The notes: generated by a model not told the origin, from the sequence alone. A stretch of 64,000 nt of DNA from an uncultured Lachnospiraceae bacterium (GCA_947564305.1 CANOBT010000002.1:1-64000); one strand, 5' to 3'. Counted from the first letter of the stretch, positions 1 to 9,660 are shown. A program made the numbers and translations.

Positions 1-493
1 TGACCTGCTGTTCTGTTAAATGTGCGATTTCGAATATATGGACCTTGTAGTCGTTTACATATTCTTCCAATCCTTCTGGAATCCGGAGTATTTCCCGGAT
101 TGTTTTTGGATGGCTCCAGTGGGATTGGCCAAAATACAAAACGATGCTGAGTGCAGGGCAGCGAGTTTTTGACTTTTTATCGAGAAGTTGTGAGCGGTAT
201 GCGGCCCCATCATATGCAATGACCCGAAACGGCATATCTGGGTCAGAACTGGTCTGGTTTTCCAGTCCCAATATAGCAATTTTGACTCGGCCTTTGGACC
301 AATATTTTGCATTATCCCGTTCTAATTCATGCAGTTTGTTATCATCTGCTTTGTATTGTGATTTGAGCCGTAAAGGTTTTAGCTCCCTTGGTTTGATAGT
401 TCTGTTACCCTGGAAAACGAGAACATTTACGATGTCGGCAAAAACATCATTGAAATCTTCCAGGTTTTTCTCTGCGATATCTTTTTGTCCCAT
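1..493 (-). CDS. Rpn/PD-(D/E)XK nuclease-family protein, 3' end outside window
   Basis: The reading frame starts at ATG (complement of 491-493) behind AAGGAG and stays open to the left edge, giving 164 residues without a stop. It resembles the Rpn recombination-promoting nuclease / putative transposase family (PD-(D/E)XK fold), which is abundant in Lachnospiraceae. Visible signs are an acidic residue near 60, ENQ at 78-80 as an ExQ version of the (D/E)xK motif, then DMPFR and Y at 86-94, and LYFG near 122. Family members act on DNA and are often multicopy. The C-terminal half is not visible, so integrity cannot be judged. No partner gene is seen. Confidence 0.75.
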   Translation of the reverse strand, partial: MGQKDIAEKNLEDFNDVFADIVNVLVFQGNRTIKPRELKPLRLKSQYKADDNKLHELERDNAKYWSKGRVKIAILGLENQTSSDPDMPFRVIAYDGAAYRSQLLDKKSKTRCPALSIVLYFGQSHWSHPKTIREILRIPEGLEEYVNDYKVHIFEIAHLTEQQV

Positions 494-898
494 TCATACT
501 CCTTCTTGATTTCACTTATATTATAGTTTATTAGTTACCGGAATACAAGTATCATTCTTATGTACAAATAGATTCCTCCTTCCTGAGATGAGAATAAAAA
601 TAAAATAAGTTGTGTCTGCTTCAAACATTGAAATAGAGGCGATAACGCCCTGAAAGTAGAACAGAAAAGTGCTTGTTCAGAAATATAGAATGTTTGAAAT
701 GTATACCCGTTCAAATACAAGTGTATTAACCTTACCATACTGAAGGAGAAAAAGCAATCATTTTTCATTTTGGAAAAGTATCGCACTGGTTGATTATTTT
801 GCCTAAAAGTAGAAAAACGCTCGATTGATAGCAACTTTCCCTTTGAGTATAATAAAAAGAAAAGATGCAATATAACCGCTGAAAAGGAGAATAATAAT
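494..898. other. gene-free interval upstream of the XRE regulator
   Basis: About 400 AT-rich bases lie between the divergent nuclease and XRE genes. I see several imperfect short dyads, but no ORF with a ribosome site and no convincing terminator. The only clear feature is the promoter of the XRE gene near the right end. Confidence 0.6.
825..853 (+). promoter_or_regulatory. sigma-A promoter for XRE/ABC operon
   Basis: TTGATA (825-830), a 17-bp spacer and a perfect TATAAT (848-853) lie 46 bases before the ATG of the XRE regulator, which has its own AAAAGGAG ribosome site. Confidence 0.7.
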
Positions 899-2041
899 AT
901 GGACGGATTAAAATTATCGGCTAATCTCATCCGGCTTAGGCATGCGCGGAAGATCACGCAGGAGGAACTGGCGGATTTCCTTGGAGTGACTAAGGCATCT
1001 GTATCCAAGTGGGAAAATGCCCAGAGTACGCCGGATATCATGCTGCTGCTCCAGCTTTCCGCTTATTTTGATATCACCATAGATGAACTGCTCGGGTATA
1101 AAGCTCAGCTCTCACAGGAGCAGATTCGCCGCTTTTATGCGGAGCTTGTAAAAGATTTTGCAGAACATCCGTTTCGTGAGGCAGTAGAAAGAACCCGCAC
1201 ACTGGCACATCGATATTATTCCTGCCATCCGTTTCTTTTCCAGCTTGCTGTATTGTATTGGAATCACTACATGTTGGCAGAGTCAAAAGAAGAACAGGAG
1301 CAGATTCTAAATGAGGCGATTTCCTGGTGTAGTCATATCCTGGAAAATTGCGATGACGTAAGCGTGTGCGGTGACGCCCTTGTTTTAAAAGCGGCTTTAA
1401 CCCTCCAGATAGGAAAGACGGCAGAAATAATCGCCATGCTGGAACCTGCCTCAAAACCCGGACGTCTTGCAGGGCAGGATGGGGTGATACTGGTTCAGGC
1501 GTTCAAGGCAGAAGGAGAGTATGAGAGAGCCAGAACCTATATCCAGGCAAGGGAATATGTGGATATGCTGAATCTGTTGGGAGATGCCATGATGTCCTTG
1601 GATTTGTACCAGAACGATTTAGAGAGGTGTAAAAAAACCATATGCAGGATTAGAAGTCTGATGGAGTCCTACCAGTTAGAATCTCTCCATCCGAATGCGG
1701 CTGCACAGTCGTACTATCAGATGGCAGTTGTATTGGCTTTAAACGGGGAGAAAGAAGATGCAATGCAGGCTTTATGTTTTTTTCAAAAATGTGTTGACAG
1801 GCTGCTGCGGGCAGAGAAGCCCGTACTCCACGGGGATGCATATTTTGACCGGTTGGATGCATGGATTGAAGAGCTTCCTTTGGGGAATATGGCTCCCCGC
1901 AGCAGGAAATTCATTTTTCAGAGCCTGCAGGCGGCATTCGCCCATCCGGCTTTTGAAGGAATGAAAGAGAATCCGGATTTTCAGAAGATGTTACGGCATT
2001 TTGCAGAACACGGACACATGCCGGCAGATGAAAACCTGTGA
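899..2041 (+). CDS. XRE-family regulator with helical C-terminal sensor domain
   Basis: 380 residues. Residues 1-70 form a Cro/CI-type helix-turn-helix: ITQEELADFLGV is followed by SVSKWE, the usual recognition-helix pattern, and by DELLGY. The remaining 300 residues are alpha-helical and tetratricopeptide-like, as in Firmicute regulators that bind a peptide or protein signal. ATG 899 has AAAAGGAG eight bases upstream. The gene leads a tight rightward set with a small membrane protein and an ABC exporter, so it probably controls that exporter. The ligand is unknown. Confidence 0.8.
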   Translation: MDGLKLSANLIRLRHARKITQEELADFLGVTKASVSKWENAQSTPDIMLLLQLSAYFDITIDELLGYKAQLSQEQIRRFYAELVKDFAEHPFREAVERTRTLAHRYYSCHPFLFQLAVLYWNHYMLAESKEEQEQILNEAISWCSHILENCDDVSVCGDALVLKAALTLQIGKTAEIIAMLEPASKPGRLAGQDGVILVQAFKAEGEYERARTYIQAREYVDMLNLLGDAMMSLDLYQNDLERCKKTICRIRSLMESYQLESLHPNAAAQSYYQMAVVLALNGEKEDAMQALCFFQKCVDRLLRAEKPVLHGDAYFDRLDAWIEELPLGNMAPRSRKFIFQSLQAAFAHPAFEGMKENPDFQKMLRHFAEHGHMPADENL

Positions 2042-2091
2042 GCTGCGACAAGAGATACACAATGGTCAGACTGTGAAAAAAGGAGGAGAAA

Positions 2092-2298
2092 ATGATGCCT
2101 GAAATGAGAGAACTGTTACCTTTTATCATTCCGTTGGCGATGGCAGAGATTGCACTGCTTACCTACACGCTCTATCATATTATGACGCATAAAACATATA
2201 AACATGGAAGCCGGGGCCTGTGGATTGTCATTACACTGGTTGGGATGCAGTTTATCGGTCCGATTCTTTATTTTCTTCTGGGAAAGGAGGAAAGTTGA
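2092..2298 (+). CDS. PLDc_N-domain small membrane protein
   Basis: 68 residues with two hydrophobic segments (about 8-28 and 44-62) separated by a basic loop. The ending GPILYFLLGKEES matches the PLDc_N family, the membrane N-terminal region of phospholipase-D-like proteins that also occurs as a free-standing protein. AAAAAAGGAGG precedes the ATG. The stop is one base before the start of the ABC ATPase, so the two are translationally coupled. In Firmicutes this small protein often sits beside ABC exporters of bacteriocin-immunity or stress type. Its biochemical role is not known. Confidence 0.75.
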   Translation: MMPEMRELLPFIIPLAMAEIALLTYTLYHIMTHKTYKHGSRGLWIVITLVGMQFIGPILYFLLGKEES

Positions 2299-2299
2299 G

Positions 2300-3196
2300 A
2301 TGGAAATGCTCACCCTTTCCCATGTGGCAAAGAGTTTTGGAGAAAAACAAGTACTCCGTGACGTCAGCTTTTCCGTCCGTGAGCATACGGTATTTGGTTT
2401 TGTAGGACAAAACGGCGCCGGAAAGACTACGGCTATGAAAATGATTCTGGGACTTCTTACGATAGGCGGGGGAGAGATTGCCGTGAAGGGTATGCCGGTG
2501 CGATACGGAAATACCCCGACAAACCGGTTTGTGGGTTATCTGCCTGATGTGCCGGAATTCTACCCGTATATGACCCCGGCAGAATATCTGAGGTTTTGCG
2601 GTGAGATTTCCGGGATGCCGGATAAACAGATAAAAAACCGCAGCGAGGAGCTTTTGCGTCTGGTCGGTCTGGAAAATGACAATCGCCGTATCAAAGGATT
2701 TTCCAGGGGGATGAAGCAGCGGCTTGGGGTCGCGCAGGCTTTATTTGGCCGTCCGAAGCTGCTAATCTGTGATGAGCCGACCTCGGCGCTTGACCCGGCA
2801 GGCAGAAAAGAACTGTTGGATATTCTGACCGCGGCAAAGGCAGAGACGACGGTGCTTTTCTCTACCCATATTCTCTCGGATGTAGAACACATCTGTGATG
2901 AGATGGCGTTTCTGCATGAGGGGAAGATTGCCTTGCAGGGCTCTATTGATGAGGTGCGAAAACGGCGCAGGGCGTCTTCGATGACAATCCAGATGGAATT
3001 TCCGGAAGATGCCGGCATCCTGCGCAAGAACTTTCCTTTTCTGAAAATGGATGAGAACGGCGCCCTCCTGTTGGAGGAGGCACAGCGGCTGCCGGAGCTT
3101 TTGCATTTCATTGCGGACAGGGAATGCCCGGTTATGCGCATAGAACGAAAGGAGGCAGCCCTGGAGGATTTGTTTATGGAGGTGGTGGGAAAATGA
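2300..3196 (+). CDS. ABC transporter ATP-binding protein (ABC-2 exporter)
   Basis: 298 residues. Walker A is GQNGAGKTT (near 36-44), the signature is FSRGMKQRL, Walker B is LLICDEP and the switch histidine is in STHILSD. A C-terminal domain of about 80 residues follows, as in drug and lantibiotic exporters. I chose ATG 2300 because GGAAAGGAGGAAAG lies just upstream and it abuts the PLDc_N stop; an upstream in-frame extension would run back into that gene. Its stop overlaps the permease start (ATGA), so the two form one transporter. The substrate is not evident. Confidence 0.85.
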   Translation: MEMLTLSHVAKSFGEKQVLRDVSFSVREHTVFGFVGQNGAGKTTAMKMILGLLTIGGGEIAVKGMPVRYGNTPTNRFVGYLPDVPEFYPYMTPAEYLRFCGEISGMPDKQIKNRSEELLRLVGLENDNRRIKGFSRGMKQRLGVAQALFGRPKLLICDEPTSALDPAGRKELLDILTAAKAETTVLFSTHILSDVEHICDEMAFLHEGKIALQGSIDEVRKRRRASSMTIQMEFPEDAGILRKNFPFLKMDENGALLLEEAQRLPELLHFIADRECPVMRIERKEAALEDLFMEVVGK

Positions 3197-3954
3197 ATGC
3201 ATTTCTAAAAAAAGAATGGATGGAATGGAGCAGGACAGGGAGGTTATTATTTTTGCTGTTGGTTTTTGTGCTATTCGGAATCATGAATCCTGCCTTGGCG
3301 AAACTCACACCCTGGCTGATGGAAAACTTATCTGATTCCCTGGCAGATACGGGGCTTTTGGTGACAACTGTCCAGATAGATGCCATGACCTCCTGGGTGC
3401 AGTTCTATAAAAATATCCCGATGGGGCTGGTTATCTTTATCCTGCTCACCAGTGGAAGTTTTACTGCAGAGTATGAGAAGGGGACGCTGATTCCCGTTGT
3501 CTCCAAAGGTTTGTCACGGCGAAAAGTCCTGACTGCGAAGGCGTTGTTCTTATATATGTTCTGGACGGGGCTTTATGCAGTCTGTTTCGGGATTACTTAT
3601 GGGTATAATGCATATTTCTGGGACAACGGAATTGCAAAAAATCTTTTCTTTGCCGCCGCCTGTATGTGGCTGTTTGGCGTGTGGGTCATTTCATTACTCA
3701 TCTTCTTTTCGTCTGTTTCAAAAAACGGGCCGCAGGTACTTTTGGGGACCGGCGGAGTGGTGTTTGGGGTTTATATTTTTGGCATGTTCCCTAAGTCTGT
3801 GCCTTTCCTGCCGGTAAAATTGATGCGGGGCTTGGAGCTTTTGCAAGGAGCCGGCAGCCTTAAGGATTACTATGCCGGCGCGGCAGCGGCGGGGATAACG
3901 ATTCTCTTGTGTATGGCGTTGGCGCTCAGTTGTTTTGACAGGAAACAATTGTGA
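3193..3954 (+). CDS. ABC-2 type permease
   Basis: 253 residues with about six hydrophobic segments. The N-terminal cytoplasmic stretch MNAFLKKEWMEW and the following GSFTAEYEKGTL are typical of ABC-2 permeases (NatB/YhaP-like). The start overlaps the ATPase stop by four bases. With the ATPase it should form a homodimeric-permease exporter controlled by the XRE protein two genes upstream. The cargo is unknown. Confidence 0.8.
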   Translation: MNAFLKKEWMEWSRTGRLLFLLLVFVLFGIMNPALAKLTPWLMENLSDSLADTGLLVTTVQIDAMTSWVQFYKNIPMGLVIFILLTSGSFTAEYEKGTLIPVVSKGLSRRKVLTAKALFLYMFWTGLYAVCFGITYGYNAYFWDNGIAKNLFFAAACMWLFGVWVISLLIFFSSVSKNGPQVLLGTGGVVFGVYIFGMFPKSVPFLPVKLMRGLELLQGAGSLKDYYAGAAAAGITILLCMALALSCFDRKQL

Positions 3955-4030
3955 AATATCTTTTCATCGTATCTTTTTTGACTACTCCTGGAAAAACGCG
4001 GAACTGCCAGGAGTCGATGAACGCCGGACA

Positions 4031-4062
4031 AAAGCAGGAAACGCATCAGAGTTTCCTGCTTT
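4031..4062. terminator. bidirectional terminator between convergent genes
   Basis: A perfect 12-bp stem AAAGCAGGAAAC / GTTTCCTGCTTT with an 8-base loop ends in T-runs on both strands. It serves the rightward ABC operon and the leftward AraC gene, whose stop codon lies inside the loop. Confidence 0.75.
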
Positions 4063-5242
4063 TGCTGCGGTACTGCATGGGTGTCACATTATATTTTTTC
4101 TTAAATACATTCTGAAAATAAGACTGGCTGGAGAAGCAGAGATAACTGCTGATGTCAGCCAGGCTTTTGTCTGTGTATGCCAGCAGGCTTTTCGCTTCTT
4201 CCAGTTTACATCTGGTGATAAAAGCCCCCATATTGATTCCAAGTTCCTTTTTGAAAAGTTTCATAATGTAGGAAGTGCTGCGGTGTACCTGCCTGGCCAC
4301 ATCATCAATACTGATCGATTCATTGGTGTGGCTGCGGATATAGTTGATACATTGATAAACTTCTGCGGAAATCCCCTCCGGGATATGAGTATCTCCGGCC
4401 TGTCTGCAGAAATCCTTCAGCATGGCATACTGCAGGGCCTTGACAGCCTCGATGGTCTGCTGCTGTTCGCATTCCTGGATATACAAATCCATCAACTGAT
4501 AGGCTTTTTCCACATTGACTCCACCGGGGATTGCGCCCAGCATCCCAATCTTTGCGACCGTCAGGATGAAGAGGTTTTTGGCGTGGCGCAGAGGGGTATT
4601 TGCCAGTTTTCCTTCCGAAATTTCCAAAGGGGTGGATTCAAGAAAACTTTCCAGTCTGTTTACATCTCCGTTTTTGATATGCTGATATAAGTCCTGTTCA
4701 AATTTATAGGAATTATGAAGGTTTTCATTTTCTATATTATCAATAATCTTATGAACGTGTTCTTCTTCCCGTTTCTGCGTCTGCTGCTCATCCGGTTCCA
4801 GATATTCTTCCAGTTTTGTCTCCTTATGATTCAGGCTCAGATGGATGAGTGCCAGGTGGCTCGCAAACTGCTGATGGCTGAGCAGCGGGATTGTGCAGAG
4901 AAATTCCGCCACGGTCTCCCGGTGCTTTAAAGGGATTGCGTTTTCATGCATAAAAAGACGGACCAGTTCATCGCTCACCGGAATACTGAAAGTCGGTCCA
5001 AGAACGATATAATAGTCCGTCCCCTCCACATGGACACAGCCATACTCGATATCAGGGGAATAACGGCAGAACACGGGATTCGCCTTTGTATTTGAGTCCT
5101 CCCAGAATACTTTTCCGTCATTTGTCGGTTCCTCGCCCAGACGTTCGGCCAAAGAAGAGAAAATAGGAGTTTCCCCTTTTAGCAGATTGGCCGGAATATT
5201 GGTGACAGTGTAATAATTTTTACAAAAGGTAATGTAATCCAT
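4046..5242 (-). CDS. AraC-family transcriptional regulator
   Basis: 398 residues. The C-terminal 100 residues carry the double helix-turn-helix of AraC/XylS proteins: SIDDVARQVHRSTSYIMKLFKKELG, then LADISSYLCFSSQSYFQNVFKKKYNVTPMQYR. The N-terminal 280 residues look like the long cytosolic sensor half of PocR/YesN-type Firmicute regulators, without membrane segments. The gene is divergent from the GH-A hydrolase, and the shared 218-bp region carries a pair of direct TTACAATAT half-sites. Similar sites precede the symporter and first GH3 gene. I infer that it activates this glycoside regulon. Confidence 0.85.
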   Translation of the reverse strand: MDYITFCKNYYTVTNIPANLLKGETPIFSSLAERLGEEPTNDGKVFWEDSNTKANPVFCRYSPDIEYGCVHVEGTDYYIVLGPTFSIPVSDELVRLFMHENAIPLKHRETVAEFLCTIPLLSHQQFASHLALIHLSLNHKETKLEEYLEPDEQQTQKREEEHVHKIIDNIENENLHNSYKFEQDLYQHIKNGDVNRLESFLESTPLEISEGKLANTPLRHAKNLFILTVAKIGMLGAIPGGVNVEKAYQLMDLYIQECEQQQTIEAVKALQYAMLKDFCRQAGDTHIPEGISAEVYQCINYIRSHTNESISIDDVARQVHRSTSYIMKLFKKELGINMGAFITRCKLEEAKSLLAYTDKSLADISSYLCFSSQSYFQNVFKKKYNVTPMQYRSKSRKL

Positions 5243-5334
5243 TGAAAATCTCCCTCTTTCTCATAAATCATAACCAAGCAGCCCTTGGTAAGTAAACTTG
5301 CACAGCCTGTCTTCTTATGGTGCTTCTGTTCTGT

Positions 5335-5340
5335 ATTATA
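5335..5340 (-). promoter_or_regulatory. -10 box of the AraC gene
   Basis: TATAAT on the minus strand lies 92 bases upstream of the AraC ATG. No good -35 is visible. The AraC half-sites at 5350-5378 begin a few bases further upstream, so autoregulation is plausible. Confidence 0.4.
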
Positions 5341-5349
5341 TATCAAATT

Positions 5350-5378
5350 TTACAATATCAGACTGCAAATTACAATAT
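5350..5378 (+). promoter_or_regulatory. direct-repeat operator, putative AraC site 1
   Basis: TTACAATAT occurs at 5350-5358 and again at 5370-5378, exactly 20 bp apart (two helical turns). A TATAAT at 5402-5407 follows with no recognisable -35, and the second half-site abuts where the -35 would be. That is the layout of AraC-dependent class II promoters. The same arrangement recurs at 7979-8007 and 10211-10240. Confidence 0.6.
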
Positions 5379-5460
5379 GAAGAACAAAACAAATGTTATT
5401 GTATAATCAGAAGAAAACAAAGCATGGGAGAATACTTTTGAAAACGAAGAGGAGAAGATT

Positions 5461-7896
5461 ATGAAACAGCATATTCGAATTCACAAAGCAGAAGCAAACA
5501 AAGGAGTTATAGACTATTCGTGGCTTTTGGATGCACCGGCCGGAAAACATGGATTTGTGAGAGAACGGGGAGGGCATCTCTATTTTGCGGACGGCACAAG
5601 GGCCAGATTTCTTGGATTTAACATGGCAACCAGGTCCGCGACACCTACGAAGGAAGCGGCGGATAAGCTGGCGGAGCGTTTTGCGAGTATGGGCGTCAAT
5701 ATGATTCGTTTACATGCGGCGGATGCGCCGATTGGGGAAGAACCCTGCAGTTGGTCGCAGACAAGAGAAGCGCCGCTTTTGGATTATGAAAGCGGAACGA
5801 CCAGAAATTTCAATAAAGAAGGACTGGACCGTTTTGACTATTTTGCAGCAAAGCTGAAGGAAAAGGGAATTTATCTTCATATCGATCTAATGGTTGCCAG
5901 ACGTCTGATTCCAGGGGATGGACTGGATTATCCGGGCTCTTTCCAGGAGTGTGTCAAGATGTTCCCGATGATTAACGAGCGTCTGATAGAGCTGCAGATG
6001 GAATATGCGAGGAAGCTTTTGACACATGTGAATCCTTATACCGGACTTGCTTTGGTTGATGATCCTGCAGTCGTGGTTGTGCAGATTAATAATGAAGAAT
6101 CTGCAATCAAAGGAACCAGTGAGGTACAGAGCAATGAGGAACTTGTTCCCTATGAGGAAGAGGTGGTTCGGAAGTTTAATCATTTCCTGTTAAATAAATA
6201 TGATACCAGAGAGAAGTTGAAGAAAGCCTGGACAGTGGATGGAGTGTGTGCATTGGGGGATGATGAAGACCCCGCTGAAAATACGGTGCGCAGGGTGCAG
6301 GGGAACTTTGTGCAGCCGGTCAATGACCCGAACGGTGACTGGAAGGGAAATGATTGGATGCCGTCCCCGGCAAGGTACGCGGATTTTATGGAATTTGGGA
6401 TTGCAAACAACCGACGGTTCTACAGAAGATTTAAGAATTTCTTGATTTCACTCGGTGTGAAAGTTCCGATTGCAGCCAGCAACCTGTTAGGCGGAGCAGC
6501 GGATGTCTACGGACACACGGACGGCGATATTATGGAAAATAATGTGTATTTTAACCATCCTCTCCTGCCGTTTCACGGCACCACATTTACGGTTGCCGGG
6601 CCGACGGAATATGTGGGTGTGAATCCGTTGACCCTGCAGACCGGGGCAGGCAGCCTGGCGACAACGCTTCTGTCTATGGCGTCGGAAGCGGTTGTGGACA
6701 AAAAGCCGTTTATGATTACCGAGTGGAATGAATACGGCTTGCACCCGTTCCATTCCACGGCGTTTGTGCATACGATTGCCTATGCTTGTCTGAATGATTG
6801 GGACGGCCTGATTTTATACAATTACCAGACTTCGGAAAACTGGGACGACCAGCCGGCGGATGAGATTTTAAATGTATTTGATGCGTATAATGACCCGGCC
6901 GTTGCGTGCCAGTGGGGATTTATGGCAGCCATGTTCTTAAAAGGGATGGTGCAGACGGCAAAAAATAAGATTGATATTGTCTACACCCAGGAAGACTTGA
7001 AAACACTTCCCAACTGGCAGGCGATGAACCATACCTTTGTGCCCTATGTTTCCTCTCTTAGAAATGTGTTCATTGACAGCGGTTCCAAATACCGGGGGGA
7101 CGGGGACGCCGCCATCAATGCAGGATTTTTCAACGGCGGTGATTTGAGTGAGGCGAAGCATGGAGTCTATTATGCATGGTCAAAGTACAGGGATGCATTT
7201 CGGGAGGCGGAAGATAAGCAGCGTCTGTCCCTGGCGGCAGAAGGCGCCCAAAAGATAGAGGAGGGTATTTATCTGGGGGCACAGCAGTTAGTCATTGATG
7301 AAATCAGCCGCCTGGCAGGCACCGGAAATTATATGGAATATGCCAGGATTTTGGATAAGGCTTTCAAGGAATGGGGACTGTGGGATGAAAATACAGGCTA
7401 TGTAGACGGAAGGCTGCAGTCGGATACCGGAGAAATCTGTTTTGACCCGGAGCACAAGAGATTTGCCATACATACCCCGTACTGCGGGTATTTTTCTGGG
7501 GCACCGGAGAAGGAGACAAAATTGACAGATAAAATCAGCCTGCAGATTTATAATGAAAGGATGTCTGTTTCTGTGATGGCGAAAAACGCGGAATCCCTGA
7601 ATGATGCAACGGAGTTCATCCTGACAGCCATGGGGGAGACCGGCAATGATGAAAACACCTATGAACCTGGCGAGCAGATGATGGGCATTACTTTTGCCAA
7701 TGTGACATTGAAGGGAAAACTTTTTGCGGAAACCCTGGAGGGGACGCTGAGAGTCAAGGCAGAAAAGGCAAGGCTGGAAATATTAAACCCGGTTGGTGAA
7801 GTGATTGAGGTTATGGATGGTATTATAGACGGAGCCGAGACTTTCTTTGAACTGAAAGAGACGAAAGGGATTTTGTTCCATCTTGTCATTGGATGA
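5461..7896 (+). CDS. clan GH-A glycoside hydrolase (GH5-like TIM barrel)
   Basis: 811 residues, no signal peptide, so cytoplasmic. The first 480 residues look like a (beta/alpha)8 retaining hydrolase. Residues MGVNMIRLHAAD resemble the early barrel strands, QINNEES has the Asn-Glu acid/base pair (Glu212), and MITEWNEYG has the candidate nucleophile (Glu421). The last 300 residues appear beta-rich. GAAGAGGAGA precedes the ATG. A cytoplasmic location and the neighbouring symporter and GH3 enzymes imply that imported oligosaccharides or glycosides are the substrate. I cannot assign the exact GH family or sugar. Confidence 0.7.
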   Translation: MKQHIRIHKAEANKGVIDYSWLLDAPAGKHGFVRERGGHLYFADGTRARFLGFNMATRSATPTKEAADKLAERFASMGVNMIRLHAADAPIGEEPCSWSQTREAPLLDYESGTTRNFNKEGLDRFDYFAAKLKEKGIYLHIDLMVARRLIPGDGLDYPGSFQECVKMFPMINERLIELQMEYARKLLTHVNPYTGLALVDDPAVVVVQINNEESAIKGTSEVQSNEELVPYEEEVVRKFNHFLLNKYDTREKLKKAWTVDGVCALGDDEDPAENTVRRVQGNFVQPVNDPNGDWKGNDWMPSPARYADFMEFGIANNRRFYRRFKNFLISLGVKVPIAASNLLGGAADVYGHTDGDIMENNVYFNHPLLPFHGTTFTVAGPTEYVGVNPLTLQTGAGSLATTLLSMASEAVVDKKPFMITEWNEYGLHPFHSTAFVHTIAYACLNDWDGLILYNYQTSENWDDQPADEILNVFDAYNDPAVACQWGFMAAMFLKGMVQTAKNKIDIVYTQEDLKTLPNWQAMNHTFVPYVSSLRNVFIDSGSKYRGDGDAAINAGFFNGGDLSEAKHGVYYAWSKYRDAFREAEDKQRLSLAAEGAQKIEEGIYLGAQQLVIDEISRLAGTGNYMEYARILDKAFKEWGLWDENTGYVDGRLQSDTGEICFDPEHKRFAIHTPYCGYFSGAPEKETKLTDKISLQIYNERMSVSVMAKNAESLNDATEFILTAMGETGNDENTYEPGEQMMGITFANVTLKGKLFAETLEGTLRVKAEKARLEILNPVGEVIEVMDGIIDGAETFFELKETKGILFHLVIG

Positions 7897-7978
7897 TGGG
7901 GTTATAGCTTCTTGCAGGGAGCCACGGCAAAACAATTGTGTGGATTGTGGGAGGTTATCGGCTAAAAAGGGTAAAAAA

Positions 7979-8007
7979 TCACAATTCTAACCTGGATTTT
8001 ACAATAT
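7979..8007 (+). promoter_or_regulatory. putative AraC site 2 upstream of symporter
   Basis: TCACAATTC (7979-7987) and TTACAATAT (7999-8007) are 20 bp apart, the same phase as in site 1, and are followed by TATAGT at 8026-8031. Confidence 0.5.
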
Positions 8008-8102
8008 TGTTTTCCGGAAAACGAGTATAGTGTATCCAAGATAAAAACAAAGGAGTACGGTCAGAGAGTACTCAAACAAATGTCTATGAGGAGGAAAGAG
8101 TG

Positions 8103-9524
8103 ATGGGTAAGAAAAAAGAACTTGGCCTGGACAAAAACGGAGTTCAAAAGTTTATGCGTAAGCGGGATTATTTGGCGGATGCCGGAGGCCAGATGGGATT
8201 GAATCTGGTTGCCAACCTGGTCGGGCAGCTTACATATTTTTACACCGATAAGGTAGGATTGGCGGTCGGCGGAATCGGTATTGTAATGATGATTGCAAAA
8301 ATTGTTGATGCGGTTACGGATATCTGGTTCGGGAATATTGTGGACCATTCAAAAGGCGGTAATCGGAAATATTATCAATGGGTTGCGCGGATGATGGTGC
8401 CCTTCGCAGTCATTGTTGTGATGCTGTTTACAGTACCGATTCAGGCAGGGCAGGTTCCGGCGCTCATTTATGCCTGTGTTACAAATATTTTGTTGACCGC
8501 TGTATGTATGACTTTGATTGGAACGCCGCTTGCAGCCGTTATGGTGGTCCGCACGAACAGCCAGAGTGAACGTGAGACCATGGGAATCTTTCGTGCGGTC
8601 TTCACTTATATGTCGGGCATGATCATTGCAATTATTACGATACCAGTTACCAATATGCTGGGCGGAAATCAGAACGCATGGATTAAATTTGGTGTGATCA
8701 TTGCCCTTGCAGTGCTGCTGTTATTGCTTCTCTGTTATCTGAATGGACGCAATGCAAAACTGGCAAGTGTTGAGGAAGCTGGTGTTCCAGAGGAAGAGAT
8801 AGAGGAAGAAGAGGCTGTTCCGTTAAAAGAAGCATTGTCTTGCCTTTTCAGGAATAAATACTGGGTCATTGTACTGGCATTTAACCTGATTACACAGATT
8901 ACAAACTCACTGGCAGGAACCGCGGGAACCTATTACTGTAAATGGATTTTTGGAAATGATAACCTGGTGGCTATGATTGGAGCCTTTGGTATGCTTGCTA
9001 CAGTGATAGGCTTCGTTCTTTCCAAACCAATCATCGCAAAGCTCGGGACAAGAAGAACTGTTTCTATCAGCCTGCTGGGTGCGGCGCTTACCGCCGGAAT
9101 CCGTTGTCTTCTGCCGACAAACTTTACATTATATATCGCAGTCAGCCTGATTGGAAGTTTCGTACAGATTCCGATGATGTGCTTGTATGGCGTACTGCTC
9201 GCCATGGTCGTGGATTACAATGAATATAAATATGAGAAAAAGATGGTAGCCGTATCCTCAGGTGCAATTGGGATTGGGACAAAGATTGGTTCTGGTATTG
9301 GCTCTATGATTTTATCAGCCTGCCTGGCAATCGGGGCGTATGACGCTACACTGAGTGTTGCGACAACCTCCATGAGATATGCAATCTACGCATTTTCAAA
9401 TTATCTTCCGCTGATTATCAACCTTGTGATGTTTCTTGTATTCCGGCAGTTTGACTTGGAAGAAAGGCTTCCGGAAATCCAGGCTGAGTTGAGAAGAAGA
9501 CGTGAAGCAAAAATAAAGAAGTAA
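8103..9524 (+). CDS. GPH-family glycoside/pentoside-hexuronide:cation symporter
   Basis: About 473 residues and twelve hydrophobic segments. The N-terminal region has the GPH/MelB pattern: D..G..GLNL...LV.QLTYFYTDKVGL, then KIVDAVTDIWFGNIVDHSKGG, in which Asp residues of helix II lie where cations bind in MelB. A charged central loop (EEEIEEEEA) separates the two halves. I chose ATG 8103 over the GTG one codon upstream because GAGGAGGAAAG is better spaced. Expected role: sugar uptake for the flanking hydrolases. Confidence 0.85.
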   Translation: MGKKKELGLDKNGVQKFMRKRDYLADAGGQMGLNLVANLVGQLTYFYTDKVGLAVGGIGIVMMIAKIVDAVTDIWFGNIVDHSKGGNRKYYQWVARMMVPFAVIVVMLFTVPIQAGQVPALIYACVTNILLTAVCMTLIGTPLAAVMVVRTNSQSERETMGIFRAVFTYMSGMIIAIITIPVTNMLGGNQNAWIKFGVIIALAVLLLLLLCYLNGRNAKLASVEEAGVPEEEIEEEEAVPLKEALSCLFRNKYWVIVLAFNLITQITNSLAGTAGTYYCKWIFGNDNLVAMIGAFGMLATVIGFVLSKPIIAKLGTRRTVSISLLGAALTAGIRCLLPTNFTLYIAVSLIGSFVQIPMMCLYGVLLAMVVDYNEYKYEKKMVAVSSGAIGIGTKIGSGIGSMILSACLAIGAYDATLSVATTSMRYAIYAFSNYLPLIINLVMFLVFRQFDLEERLPEIQAELRRRREAKIKK

Positions 9525-9612
9525 TTTTGAACAGGAAAATGGGACAAGTCAGCTCAGAAAGCGGCTCATTTAGTACGTTTTCGTAAAATCTTGAAGCTTT
9601 CGGAAAAATATC

Positions 9613-9660
9613 AAAATAAGCCTTGTAGTCAGCGGAATGTGTGATTACAGGGCTTATTTT
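9613..9660. terminator. bidirectional terminator after the symporter
   Basis: AAAATAAGCCTTGTA (9613-9627) pairs with TACAGGGCTTATTTT (9646-9660) with one G-U pair. The A/T flanks give a U-tract in both directions, serving the symporter and the leftward small ORF. Confidence 0.7.

Noticed and set aside
3984..4014. second terminator after the ABC permease
   Set aside because: An 8-bp stem ACTCCTGG/CCAGGAGT is present but neither side has a T-run, so the hairpin at 4031-4062 is the better terminator.
3935..4690. 251-codon open frame on the plus strand
   Set aside because: It runs opposite the well-supported AraC gene through the bidirectional terminator and lacks a ribosome site.
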